From: JAZKIX01 sp040384645
GTDB lineage: Bacteria; Pseudomonadota; Gammaproteobacteria; Burkholderiales; Burkholderiaceae_D
Assembly: GCA_040384645.1 (NCBI GenBank)
Contig: JAZKIX010000035.1
Span: 1 to 24,542, forward strand
Direction: 5' to 3'
DNA length: 24,542 bases
Part shown: positions 14,727 through 22,359 of the stretch, one piece after another
Layout of the letters: the number at the start of each line of letters is the position of its first letter
Numbering within the stretch: the first letter of the stretch is position 1
Translations under genes and position numbers: made by a program
The notes under the pieces: model-generated
Database searches by the model: none
The model's input: the letters and a program-made list of their open reading frames with translations, nothing else
Told to the model about the DNA's origin: nothing

Positions 14727-16088
14727 ATGACCACCATCCAGAACACCGCGCCAAAAGTTGGCTTCGTCTCCCTCGGCTGCCCCAAGGCCTTAGTCGATTC
14801 CGAGCAAATCCTGACCCAATTGCGCGCTGAAGGCTACGAAACCGCCAAGTCCTACGACGGCGCCGACCTCGTGATCGTCAATACCTGCGGCTTTATCGAT
14901 GCCGCTGTTCAAGAGTCGCTGGACGCGATCGGCGAGGCATTGCACGAAAATGGCAAGGTCATCGTGACTGGCTGTCTGGGTGCAAAAAAAGATGCAGCCG
15001 GCGACGACATCATCATGAAAGTCCATCCTAAAGTATTAGCCGTTACCGGCCCGCACGCATTGGGTGAGGTGATGGACGCGGTGCATATTCATTTGCCCAA
15101 GCCGCACGCGCCTTTCCTTGATTTGCTGCCGCCGCAAGGCGTCAAATTGACGCCAAAACATTTTGCTTATCTGAAAATTTCCGAAGGCTGCAACCATCGC
15201 TGCAGCTTTTGCATCATCCCTTCCATGCGTGGCGACCTGGTATCGCGCCCGATTGCCGAGGTCATGCTGGAAGCGGAAAACCTGTTCAAAGCCGGCGTCA
15301 AGGAACTACTGGTAATTTCGCAAGACACCAGCGCCTATGGCGTTGATGTCAAATTCCGCACAGGATTCTGGAACGGTGCGCCGGTCAAAACCCATATGAC
15401 GCAACTGGTGACCGCGCTGGGCCAATTGGCTGCGCAATACGGTGCCTGGGTGCGTTTGCACTACGTCTACCCGTATCCGCATGTCGATCAAATCATCCCT
15501 TTGATGGCGGCCGGCAGCATCTTGCCGTACCTGGACGTGCCGCTGCAACATGCGCACCCGGATGTCCTCAAGCGCATGAAACGCCCGGCCAGCGGCGAGA
15601 AAAATATCGAGCGTATCCAAGCCTGGCGCGCCATGTGCCCGGACATTACGATCCGTTCCACCTTTATTGCCGGTTTCCCCGGTGAAACCGAAGCGGAATT
15701 TCAATACCTGCTCGACTTTATCGAAGAAGCGCAAATTGACCGACTCGGCTGCTTTGCCTATTCACCGGTCGAAGGCGCCACCGCCAACCTGCTCGACAAT
15801 CCGGTACCGGAAGAAGTACGGGAAGAACGTCGCGGCCGCCTGATGCAATTGCAGGAAGGCATTTCCAAAAAGCGCCTGCAAGCTAAAGTCGGCAAAACCA
15901 TGCAGGTTTTGATCGATGAAGTCACGGTCAATGGCGGCGTCGGGCGTTCATCGGCTGACGCGCCGGAAATCGATGGCGTGGTCTATGTCAAAGCGCCGTA
16001 TGAGCCGCATAAGAAGCTGATCGTGGGCGAGTTTTTCGAGGTCAAAGTGACCGCCGCCGACGCCCATGATTTGTGGGCTGAAGCGTAG
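14727..16088 (+). CDS. rimO: Ribosomal protein S12 methylthiotransferase RimO
   Basis: A 453-residue methylthiotransferase with three domains. The N-terminal UPF0004 domain has its cluster cysteines in 'SLGCPKALVDSE' (Cys18), 'VNTCGFIDAA' (Cys54) and 'VTGCLGAK' (Cys83). The radical-SAM domain carries CxxxCxxC at Cys155, Cys159 and Cys162 ('EGCNHRCSFCIIPSMRG'). A C-terminal TRAM domain follows ('GKTMQVLIDEV' to the end). RimO adds a methylthio group to Asp89 of ribosomal protein S12, using two [4Fe-4S] clusters and SAM. 'PSMRGDLVSRP' and 'DVPLQHAHPDVLKRMKRP' separate it from the tRNA-modifying MiaB. Length and ends fit the family. It appears to have its own promoter just upstream and is not closely coupled to the next gene. 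Confidence 0.97.
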   Translation: MTTIQNTAPKVGFVSLGCPKALVDSEQILTQLRAEGYETAKSYDGADLVIVNTCGFIDAAVQESLDAIGEALHENGKVIVTGCLGAKKDAAGDDIIMKVHPKVLAVTGPHALGEVMDAVHIHLPKPHAPFLDLLPPQGVKLTPKHFAYLKISEGCNHRCSFCIIPSMRGDLVSRPIAEVMLEAENLFKAGVKELLVISQDTSAYGVDVKFRTGFWNGAPVKTHMTQLVTALGQLAAQYGAWVRLHYVYPYPHVDQIIPLMAAGSILPYLDVPLQHAHPDVLKRMKRPASGEKNIERIQAWRAMCPDITIRSTFIAGFPGETEAEFQYLLDFIEEAQIDRLGCFAYSPVEGATANLLDNPVPEEVREERRGRLMQLQEGISKKRLQAKVGKTMQVLIDEVTVNGGVGRSSADAPEIDGVVYVKAPYEPHKKLIVGEFFEVKVTAADAHDLWAEA

Positions 16089-16099
16089 CAGCCTGCCGG

Positions 16100-16129
16100 A
16101 TGCGCGGTCCCCTTGGCGGTTCCGCGCAT
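16100..16129 (+). terminator. GC-rich hairpin after rimO, possible weak terminator
   Basis: Perfect eight-base inverted repeat ATGCGCGG / CCGCGCAT with a 14-base loop, beginning 12 bp after the rimO stop. No T run follows, so it may be a processing or stabilising hairpin instead of a terminator. Confidence 0.45.
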
Positions 16130-16179
16130 TCAACCTAAAATCAGACTCGGTTTGTACATCTGATGAAACGGTGCCCTCC

Positions 16180-17346
16180 ATGAAGAAATCCCCCCAAACC
16201 GCGCTGATCCACAGCGATTACAAAGCCCCTGACGGTTTCGCCGCTTTCCCGACTGCGATCCATCACGCGTCAACCGTGCTATTCAAAAACGTTGCTGCCA
16301 TGCGCGCGCGCGATTGGCAAGAAAAGTCTGCTTACACCTACGGCCTGCACGGCACGCCAACCACCTTTACGCTCGAAGCGCGGCTGGCTGAAATTGAAGG
16401 CGGCAGTTATTGCCTGTTAGCGCCGAGCGGCTTGGCCGCGATCGCGATGGTCGATTTCGCTTTGCTCAAAAGCGGCGACGATGTCTTGATTCCCGAGAAT
16501 GTCTACAACCCGAATCGTGACCTGGGCAATTGGCTGGCGCGAGATTTTGGGATTGCCGCACGTTATTACGATCCGCTGGTCGGGGCCGCGATTGCCGATT
16601 TGATCCAACCCAACACCAAGCTGATCTGGACCGAAACACCTGGCTCAGTGACGATGGAAGTGCCCGATATTCCTGCGATTTGCAAGGCTGCGCATGAAAA
16701 GGGCGTGCTAGTCGCGATCGACAATACCTGGTCTGCAGGACTCGCTTTCCGCGCATTCGATCACGGTGTCGATATCGTGATGCAAGCGCTGACCAAATAC
16801 CAGTCCGGCGGCTCGGATGTGTTGATGGGCGCGGTCATTTGCCGCGACAAAGCGCTGTCGCAGCGGATCGGCGCGGCGCATATGCGGCTGGGCTTTGGCG
16901 TCGGTGCCGACGATGCGTATCTGGTGTCGCGTGGTTTGCCAAGCATGAAATTGCGCTTTGAGGCGCACGATGCCTCGGCGCGCTTGGTGGCAGCATGGCT
17001 CAAGCAAAGGCCGGAAATTGCCAAAGTGTTGCATCCAGCCTTTGCCGATTGCCCCGGGCACGAAATCTGGCAGCGCGATTTTACCGGCGCCGGCGGCCTG
17101 TTCTCGGTTGTGTTCGACGCCCGTTATACCGAAGCGCAGACCGACCGATTTATCGATAGCCTGACTTTATTCAAGATCGGTTATAGCTGGGGCGGTGCGA
17201 ATAGTTTGTGCATGCCATATCGCATGCAATCCATGCGAAAAAACTGGAATGAACCGGGGCAATTGCTGCGGTTTAATATCGGCTTGGAAGATCCAGACGA
17301 CTTAATCTGCGATATCGAGCAGGCTTTCGGTGCTTTGTCGGCCTAA
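16180..17346 (+). CDS. metC: Cystathionine beta-lyase-like PLP enzyme (Cys/Met metabolism family)
   Basis: A 388-residue fold-type-I PLP enzyme of the Cys/Met metabolism family. Key features are 'YTYGLHGTPTTFTLEARLAEIEGG' (phosphate-binding Tyr-Gly from the neighbouring subunit), 'APSGLAAIAM', 'VAIDNTWSAGLAF' (Asp181) and the Schiff-base lysine Lys206 in 'QALTKYQSGGSDVLMGAV'. The sequence pattern ('NTWSAG', 'YSWGGANSLCMPY') fits cystathionine beta-lyase, which cleaves cystathionine to homocysteine, pyruvate and ammonia in methionine synthesis. A related lyase or desulfhydrase cannot be excluded, so the symbol is tentative. I chose the ATG at 16180; a longer in-frame start at 16066 would overlap rimO and add a non-homologous stretch through the hairpin. 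The Shine-Dalgarno is poor. Confidence 0.88.
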   Translation: MKKSPQTALIHSDYKAPDGFAAFPTAIHHASTVLFKNVAAMRARDWQEKSAYTYGLHGTPTTFTLEARLAEIEGGSYCLLAPSGLAAIAMVDFALLKSGDDVLIPENVYNPNRDLGNWLARDFGIAARYYDPLVGAAIADLIQPNTKLIWTETPGSVTMEVPDIPAICKAAHEKGVLVAIDNTWSAGLAFRAFDHGVDIVMQALTKYQSGGSDVLMGAVICRDKALSQRIGAAHMRLGFGVGADDAYLVSRGLPSMKLRFEAHDASARLVAAWLKQRPEIAKVLHPAFADCPGHEIWQRDFTGAGGLFSVVFDARYTEAQTDRFIDSLTLFKIGYSWGGANSLCMPYRMQSMRKNWNEPGQLLRFNIGLEDPDDLICDIEQAFGALSA

Positions 17347-17355
17347 AAAGACCTT

Positions 17356-17412
17356 TATATACTGGGGTATGTATTTTTAGAGGCCTAATAAAAATGTGCG
17401 GAAAGATAGGTG
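17356..17412. repeat. Intergenic repeat copy B with imperfect inverted ends
   Basis: Positions 17356-17392 match 6507-6543 at 31 of 37 bases by eye. About 10 bp after the metC stop. A partly complementary 'catataccctcc' lies at about 17399-17410, mirroring the end block of copy A, although the middle parts of the two copies do not align. Confidence 0.5.
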
Positions 17413-17496
17413 TTTTGGCATATACCCTCCATTATTGTGTGTGATTCAGAGCTCATAATTGTTTCGATAAAACGCCAGCACATATAAAAAGTGTGC

Positions 17497-17574
17497 GTAG
17501 GGTGCGCCGTGCGCACCGCAGTTGGCCATGATCGGGTTTGGTGCGCACGGCCTTGGCGGCCCCGCACGCCCTAC
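17497..17574. repeat. GC-rich palindromic repeat element (GTAGGGTGCG type)
   Basis: The ends are GTAGGGTGCG (17497) and a near-complement ending in GCCCTAC (17574); inside are GTGCGCACC (17509-17517) and its exact complement GGTGCGCAC (17540-17548). The whole can fold into a long cruciform or hairpin of ~78 bp. Elements of the 'gtagggtgcgc...gcgcaccctac' type recur in many proteobacterial intergenic regions. This element type is known from memory; copy number in this genome is not known. Confidence 0.7.
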
Positions 17575-17651
17575 TAAACAATTAACAGCTCTGATGTGCG
17601 ATTAAATGTGCAATCCAACGTCTGATTCAGCCGCTCCTTTCCTATTCTTCC

Positions 17652-18947
17652 ATGACTTCCACCCCCTTAGCTGAACGGCTCCGCCCTAAATCCCTCACCG
17701 AGGTCATCGGCCAGCAACACTTGCTCGGCCCTGGCAAACCGTTGCGCGTGGCGTTTGAATCCGGCCAGCCACATTCGATGATCCTATGGGGGCCGCCGGG
17801 CGTGGGGAAAACAACGCTGGCGCGCTTGATGGCGGACAGTTTCGATGCGGAATTTATCGCCTTGTCGGCAGTATTGTCGGGCGTCAAAGATATACGCGAA
17901 GCAGTTGAGCGGGCGCAAGTGATTCGCGCCAATTCGGGCCGGCGCACTATCTTGTTTGTTGATGAGGTGCATCGCTTCAACAAGAGCCAGCAAGACGCTT
18001 TTTTGCCGCATGTAGAGAGTGGCTTGTTCACCTTCATCGGCGCCACCACCGAAAATCCTTCCTTCGAAGTCAATAGCGCCTTGCTCTCGCGTGCTGCCGT
18101 GTACGTCTTGAAATCCCTGACCGAAGCAGACCTGGCCGAGTTGCTGCAACGCGCGTGCGCCGAAGCGCTTGATGGCATCAGCTTCACGCCCGAAGCACAA
18201 AACACCGTGATCGCCAGCGCCGACGGCGACGGCCGCAAACTATTGAATAACCTGGAAATCGTCGCCCGCGCTGCCGCTGCCAAGTCGCAAACCTTAGTCG
18301 ATCCAGCCTTGCTGCTGGAATGCCTGGGCGATGCGCTGCGGCGCTTCGATAAGGGCGGCGATAACTTTTACGACCAGATTTCTGCCTTGCATAAATCAGT
18401 GCGCGGCTCCAATCCCGACGCCGCCCTGTACTGGCTGGTGCGCATGTTCGATGGTGGTGCTGACCCGCGCTATATGGCGCGCCGCATCGTGCGTATGGCA
18501 AGCGAAGACATCGGCCTAGCCGATCCGCGCGCGCTGCGATTGGCGTTGGATGCGGCTGAAGTCTACGAACGGCTCGGCTCGCCCGAAGGCGAACTGGCCT
18601 TGGCTGAAGCCGTGGTCTACCTTGCTTGCGCCGCCAAATCCAACGCCGTCTACAACGCCTACAACACCGTGCGCGCCTTCATCGCCAAGGATAAATCGCG
18701 CCCGGTACCCGAACATTTGCGCAATGCGCCCACCAAGCTGATGAAAGAATTGGGTTACGGCAAGTTATATCGCTACGCCCACGATGAACCCGATGCTTAT
18801 GCCGCGGGCGAAACCTATTTACCCGATGGTATAGGCGAGCCGCGCTGGTATCAACCGACTGGACGCGGCCTGGAAGGCAAGATTGCAGAGAAATTGGCCT
18901 ATCTGCAGTCGCTCGATCAAGCCGCCCGCAAAGATCAGCAGGATTGA
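17652..18947 (+). CDS. rarA: Replication-associated recombination protein A (RarA/MgsA AAA+ ATPase)
   Basis: A 431-residue AAA+ ATPase related to clamp-loader subunits and RuvB. 'PLAERLRPKSLTEVIGQQHLL' is the family N-terminus. Walker A is 'GPPGVGKTT' (47-55), Walker B 'LFVDEVHRFNKSQQDAFL' with Asp104-Glu105, and sensor 1 is in 'FIGATTENPSFEVN'. The C-terminal half is the MgsA/WHIP tetramerisation domain: 'YDQISALHKSVRGSNPDAALYWL', 'EDIGLADPRAL', 'AYNTVRAF'. RarA acts at stalled replication forks and single-strand gaps together with SSB and RecA. The start ATG at 17652 has 'tcttcc' just before it, with no clear Shine-Dalgarno. Length and domain order match the family, and serS directly follows with its own promoter after 61 bp. 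Confidence 0.96.
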   Translation: MTSTPLAERLRPKSLTEVIGQQHLLGPGKPLRVAFESGQPHSMILWGPPGVGKTTLARLMADSFDAEFIALSAVLSGVKDIREAVERAQVIRANSGRRTILFVDEVHRFNKSQQDAFLPHVESGLFTFIGATTENPSFEVNSALLSRAAVYVLKSLTEADLAELLQRACAEALDGISFTPEAQNTVIASADGDGRKLLNNLEIVARAAAAKSQTLVDPALLLECLGDALRRFDKGGDNFYDQISALHKSVRGSNPDAALYWLVRMFDGGADPRYMARRIVRMASEDIGLADPRALRLALDAAEVYERLGSPEGELALAEAVVYLACAAKSNAVYNAYNTVRAFIAKDKSRPVPEHLRNAPTKLMKELGYGKLYRYAHDEPDAYAAGETYLPDGIGEPRWYQPTGRGLEGKIAEKLAYLQSLDQAARKDQQD

Positions 18948-18950
18948 TGC

Positions 18951-18978
18951 TTGTACGGCGCAAGCTGCTTGGTACAAT
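18951..18978 (+). promoter_or_regulatory. serS promoter
   Basis: TTGTAC (18951-18956), a 16-bp spacer and TACAAT (18973-18978) with a TG one base upstream (extended -10). It starts 4 bp after the rarA stop codon and lies 30 bp before the serS ATG, so serS is independently transcribed. Confidence 0.65.
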
Positions 18979-19008
18979 CGCGTTTTCGTCTAACTCTCTG
19001 CCTGCCCC

Positions 19009-20298
19009 ATGATCGACATTCAACTTCTCCGCAAAGACATTGACGCGGCCGCCGCCCGTCTGGCAGCACGTAAATTTCAACTCGATGTAGCCGGTTTCAA
19101 TACGCTGGAAGCCGAGCGCAAACAGATCCAAACCCGCACCGAAGAACTGCAAGGCAAGCGCAATTCGCTTTCCAAGCAGATCGGCATGATGAAAGGCAAG
19201 GGCGAAGATACGACGGCAGTCATGAGCGAAGTGGCTGGCTTGGGCGATGAGTTGAAAGCCAATGAAACGGCGCTGACGCTGGTGCAAGCGCGCATGAGTG
19301 AATTCATGCTGTCGATTCCGAATATCCCACACGATTCGGTGCCTGCAGGTGCAGATGAGGCTGGTAATGTCGAAGTGCGTAAGGTCGGTACGCCGCGCAG
19401 CTTCGATTTCGAGATCAAGGATCACGTCGATGTCGGCGCGGCCTTGGGACTGGATTTTGAGTTGGCAACTAAATTGACCGGCTCGCGTTTTTCGGTGCTG
19501 AAGGGCGGTATCGCTCGCTTGCACCGGGCGCTGGCGCAATTCATGTTGAATACGCACACCGACGAGCATGGTTACACCGAGTGCTACACGCCATATATGG
19601 TCAATGCCGACAGCTTGCGTGGAACCGGCCAACTTCCTAAATTCGAAGCCGATTTGTTCGCTGCCAAAAAAGGCGGGCAAGAAGGCGAGGGCGAAGTCCT
19701 ATACCTGATCCCGACCGCCGAAGTCCCGCTGACCAATACCGTGCGCGATGAAATCGTGGCGCTAGAATCGCTCCCCATCAAATTGACTGCCCACACGCCT
19801 TGTTTTCGCTCTGAAGCAGGCAGTTATGGCCGCGACACACGCGGCATGATTCGCCAACATCAATTCGATAAAGTCGAAATGGTGCAAATCGTCCACCCTG
19901 ACAAGTCGTACGAAACATTGGAAGAAATGGTCGGCCACGCCGAAACCATCCTCAAAAAACTCGGTTTACCCTATCGCGTAATGGCGCTGTGTACCGGCGA
20001 TATCGGTTTTGGCGCCACCAAAACCTATGATCTTGAAGTCTGGCTGCCGGCGCAAAACACCTACCGTGAGATTTCTTCGCTCTCCAATTGCGAAGCATTT
20101 CAGGCGCGCCGCATGCAGGCGCGTTTCCGCAATGCGCAAGGCAAGCCAGAATTGCTTCATACCTTGAACGGCTCTGGCCTGGCCGTGGGCCGCACGCTGG
20201 TCGCAATTCTGGAAAATTATCAGCAAGCCGATGGCAGCGTAGAGATTCCAGCGGTATTGCAGCCGTATATGGGCGGCCTCACGCGTCTGGCAGCATAA
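19009..20298 (+). CDS. serS: Seryl-tRNA synthetase
   Basis: A 429-residue class II aminoacyl-tRNA synthetase. Residues ~1-110 form the N-terminal two-helix coiled coil ('AERKQIQTRTEELQGKRNSLSKQIGMMKGKGEDT') that grips the long variable arm of tRNA-Ser. The catalytic domain carries motif 2 ('PCFRSEAGSYGRDTRGMIRQHQFDKVEMV') and motif 3 ('LNGSGLAVGRTLVAILENYQ'), and 'LIPTAEVPLTN' gives the serine-binding region. It charges all serine and selenocysteine tRNAs. Length matches the bacterial family. It is followed by a tRNA-Ser gene, so the enzyme and one of its substrates are neighbours. It has its own extended -10 promoter. Confidence 0.98.
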   Translation: MIDIQLLRKDIDAAAARLAARKFQLDVAGFNTLEAERKQIQTRTEELQGKRNSLSKQIGMMKGKGEDTTAVMSEVAGLGDELKANETALTLVQARMSEFMLSIPNIPHDSVPAGADEAGNVEVRKVGTPRSFDFEIKDHVDVGAALGLDFELATKLTGSRFSVLKGGIARLHRALAQFMLNTHTDEHGYTECYTPYMVNADSLRGTGQLPKFEADLFAAKKGGQEGEGEVLYLIPTAEVPLTNTVRDEIVALESLPIKLTAHTPCFRSEAGSYGRDTRGMIRQHQFDKVEMVQIVHPDKSYETLEEMVGHAETILKKLGLPYRVMALCTGDIGFGATKTYDLEVWLPAQNTYREISSLSNCEAFQARRMQARFRNAQGKPELLHTLNGSGLAVGRTLVAILENYQQADGSVEIPAVLQPYMGGLTRLAA

Positions 20299-20390
20299 GA
20301 AGTCCGGGCAATAACGATAGGAGCGAAGAAGATGCGGGTGGAAAAACAAGCAATATTTTTTGAACCGCTATTTTTTGCTGCCCAATGAGG

Positions 20391-20419
20391 TTTTGTTTTC
20401 GGTAAGACGCTGCTATAAT
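20391..20419 (+). promoter_or_regulatory. tRNA-Ser promoter
   Basis: A perfect TATAAT (20414-20419) preceded by TGC (extended -10), with a T-rich -35 region (TTTTGT at 20391, 17-bp spacer). It lies 43 bp upstream of the mature tRNA 5' end, a typical distance. Confidence 0.6.
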
Positions 20420-20462
20420 TTCGCTTTTGCAGAATTAACGTTCTGCAAGAAAGACCGAATCA

Positions 20463-20553
20463 GGAAAGGTGGCAGAGTGGTCGAATGCGCTGGACTCGAA
20501 ATCCAGTGTACATCTTTGGTGTACCGTGAGTTCGAATCTCACCCTTTCCGCCA
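20463..20553 (+). tRNA. tRNA-Ser, anticodon CGA, with encoded CCA end
   Basis: A 91-nt type II tRNA. The acceptor stem GGAAAGG pairs with CCTTTCC, followed by G73 and an encoded CCA (20551-20553). The anticodon arm is CTGGA-CTCGAAA-TCCAG, giving anticodon CGA (20497-20499) that reads UCG. The long variable arm (GTACA ... TGTAC) is typical of serine tRNAs, and the T arm contains GTTCGAATC. It is flanked by an extended -10 promoter and a strong terminator. Confidence 0.97.
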
Positions 20554-20586
20554 GAACGCAATAAAATCAAGCACTTGTAGCACATT

Positions 20587-20625
20587 AAAGCCAGTCAGCC
20601 TAACCGCTCACTGGCTTTTTTTATT
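20587..20625 (+). terminator. Intrinsic terminator after tRNA-Ser
   Basis: Inverted repeat AAAGCCAGT / ACTGGCTTT with a 14-base loop, running into seven T residues and more T-rich DNA. It lies 34 bp after the tRNA 3' end. Confidence 0.85.
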
Positions 20626-20717
20626 TCTCTGCGCGGGATTTTCTGCCCTTTATACCTAAAGCAGTCGCCAAAGTATCCGTCGCCAATTGGCAGAACGCTT
20701 GATAACTTCACGCTCCA

Positions 20718-20747
20718 TTGTCTAAAAACAGCGCGACCTGATATAAA
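20718..20747 (+). promoter_or_regulatory. Extended -10 promoter for the DUF6882-like gene
   Basis: TTGTCT (-35, 20718-20723), an 18-bp spacer and TATAAA (20742-20747) preceded by TG one base away (TGATATAAA). The expected transcription start falls at about 20753-20756, essentially on the ATG at 20756. Confidence 0.55.
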
Positions 20748-20755
20748 GTGACGAC

Positions 20756-21220
20756 ATGCACCTACACACCAAAAATCGCGACGCGGCGGACTGTCAATTT
20801 GCCGAACTGCTTCAAACAGCGCAAAACGAATTTCAAATAAAACAGGATACTTTTAAAGAGACTATTTCCGCTTTCGAGCAATGGAATATTGACGAGGCAT
20901 CTGCCACCTTGCGCCTCACAGGGGGCGAAGGTCAGACCCGAACTTTTCGACTCATTCCCATTGCAACTTATTTGCCAGCTTCGGAAAACCTTGCGTGGGC
21001 ATGGGCGAATGACGCCTTTCCCGAATCATCGAGAGTCAAGTCCTCTAAAATTAAGGATCTCACTGTAAAAACTGGCTACAAGATTTTTGAAGTTGCGCAT
21101 TTTCGCGCGAAGGCCGACGACATTGATGAACTTTGTGCATTGGCGCTTTATATCTTTGGCGGAACTGCTGTTTTTAAAAACAAGAATCAAATTCCGTGGG
21201 TCTACTATGTTGTTGAGTAA
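20756..21220 (+). CDS. DUF6882-like protein of unknown function
   Basis: A 154-residue soluble protein. The block 'LAWAWANDAFPESSRVKSSKIKDLTVKTGYKIFEV' followed by 'DDIDELCALALYIFGGTAVFKNKNQIPWVYYVV' matches the layout I remember for DUF6882 proteins (FLWAWAN...P..., an Ala-rich helix, then a C-terminal Y/F strand). No function is established for that family; some members sit near toxin or immunity genes, which I cannot show here. The gene is richer in A+T than its neighbours and stands alone between the tRNA-Ser terminator and the sugar locus, suggesting an acquired accessory gene near a tRNA. The start is the only ATG that keeps the N-terminal helix, with little Shine-Dalgarno and a promoter ending 8 bp upstream. 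Confidence 0.7.
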   Translation: MHLHTKNRDAADCQFAELLQTAQNEFQIKQDTFKETISAFEQWNIDEASATLRLTGGEGQTRTFRLIPIATYLPASENLAWAWANDAFPESSRVKSSKIKDLTVKTGYKIFEVAHFRAKADDIDELCALALYIFGGTAVFKNKNQIPWVYYVVE

Positions 21221-21582
21221 ATTTTTGCGCGTCAGCTGAGAGTACAACAGCGTGTCTAATAGTTGTCGTCAAAGCGCCAGTCGCTGATGGCATTTGAGAA
21301 CCGGTATCGACTTCTGAAAAGTCGGATTCGTCTTGTCGACGCTGAGTCGATAATTCTGTAGCGGACACCGAAAACCCCATTTTTGATGCACCAATATAGC
21401 GAAAGCGCAAGCCACAATTTCTAAAGTTGGGACTGTATTTTTAGTCTCGCAAATACCAAATTTGATTTTACTTTCGTTAGTTTTAATACGTACCCAATCA
21501 GCTTGAACCATGCCAAACTGTTTTGCATATCGAAGATGGTTCGATATATTCACAAACGGTGATTCATAAGGAATGGATAAAA
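21221..21582. other. Intergenic region before the sugar locus
   Basis: About 360 bp, AT-rich. A minus-strand frame (21269-21610, 113 codons) crosses it but has no recognisable motif and runs into the next gene. It holds a perfect dyad at 21527-21547 (separate entry). I see no other feature. Confidence 0.4.
21527..21547. promoter_or_regulatory. Perfect 8-bp dyad upstream of the sugar locus, candidate operator
   Basis: ATATCGAA-GATGG-TTCGATAT, an exact inverted repeat with a 5-base centre, 35 bp before the ATG at 21583. It overlaps the region where a weak promoter (TTGAAC at 21503, CATATC at 21526) would put its -10, a classical position for a repressor site. It could also be an mRNA leader hairpin. 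Confidence 0.5.
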
Positions 21583-22354
21583 ATGGATATCGATATATTG
21601 CCGGTTTCATTGCCTTTTTCAGTTCAGATATATAGCCTGCGCGCTATCGATAGTCTTGATCAGCAACTGGATGCGGTCGCAGCTGCCGGCTTTCAGCATG
21701 TTGAATTGACCGGCGCCCATCTTGATAATCCTTCTGAGACTGTAGCCAAACTTAATGCACGCGGTTGAAGTGCATCCTCAAGCCACGTTAGCTTGGACGC
21801 GTTGCGAAATTGTTTTGAGGCCGTGATGGAAGCATGCCAGGCACTCGGATTTACGCAACTGTTCATGCCATCGGTGCCGCCGGAAGAACGGGACAGTGAC
21901 GGTGCCTATTGGTTGGCGATGGGCCGGGAATTGGGGCAGTTTTCCCATCAGGCCAGGCAATACGGTATTGCGCTCGGGTATCACAATCACAATTGGGAAT
22001 TGAGGCAGAAGGAGGGCGGCAACACCGCCCTGGAATTGCTATTCGATGGCGCGGCTGATAGTCCTTTGACTTGGCAAAGTGACGTTGCCTGGCTGGTGCG
22101 CGGTGGTGCTGATCCCTTCGCTTTATTGCAGCGGTATCGTGAGCGTGTGGTGTCGGTTCATGTCAAGGATCTGGCAGTCGCCGGTGAAAAGCTGGACGAA
22201 GATGGTTGGGCCGATGTCGGAAGCNNNNNNNNNNATAGTGCTAGCTTGCCGTGACGCCGGTGCGAAATGGCTGGTTGCCGAACACGATAAACCAAATGAT
22301 CCGGCGCGCTTTTTACGCGCCAGTTATGCATTTCTTAGCAAGTTGAAAGGATAA
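21583..22354 (+). pseudogene. Sugar phosphate isomerase/epimerase (TIM barrel), interrupted by an in-frame TGA and an assembly gap
   Basis: The frame reads 'MDIDILPVSLPFSVQIYSLR', then 'LDAVAAAGFQHVELTGAHLDNPSETVAKLNARG', stop TGA at codon 62 (21766-21768), and continues in the same frame with 'SASSSHVSLDALRNCFEAVMEACQALGF'. AP-endonuclease-2/xylose-isomerase-like features follow: 'GYHNHNWEL', 'TWQSDVAWLVRGGADP', 'VVSVHVKDL', then 'LVAEHDKPNDPARFLRASYAFLSKLKG' at the end. Metal ligands Glu, His, Asp and Glu appear to be preserved. Ten Ns at 22225-22234 interrupt the frame: the part before and the part after are offset by one, so the true gap is not 10 bases. Family comparison suggests ~7 residues (about 20 bases) are missing. 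One base change (for example TTA to TGA) explains the stop. AAGGA lies 10 bp upstream of the ATG. It is followed after 5 bp by an oxidoreductase. Confidence 0.85.
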
Positions 22355-22359
22355 GACGG

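Larger units (their letters stand above)
17347..17651. other. Repeat-bearing intergenic region before rarA
   Basis: About 305 bp without a gene, holding repeat copy B (17356-17412) and the GC-rich palindromic element (17497-17574). A 61-codon minus-strand frame across the palindromic element looks spurious. A promoter for rarA must lie here but I cannot pinpoint it. Confidence 0.5.

Noticed and set aside
18679..19680. 333-codon minus-strand frame across rarA and serS
   Set aside because: Long only because of codon bias on the opposite strand; both plus-strand genes are certain and it has no recognisable domain.
21269..21610. 113-codon minus-strand frame in the gap before the sugar locus, considered as a transposase remnant
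   Set aside because: No DDE or other transposase motif can be seen, and it runs across the start of the epimerase gene.
22225..22234. Run of N bases considered as a biological feature
   Set aside because: It is an assembly placeholder; the reading frames on either side are offset, so its length is not real.
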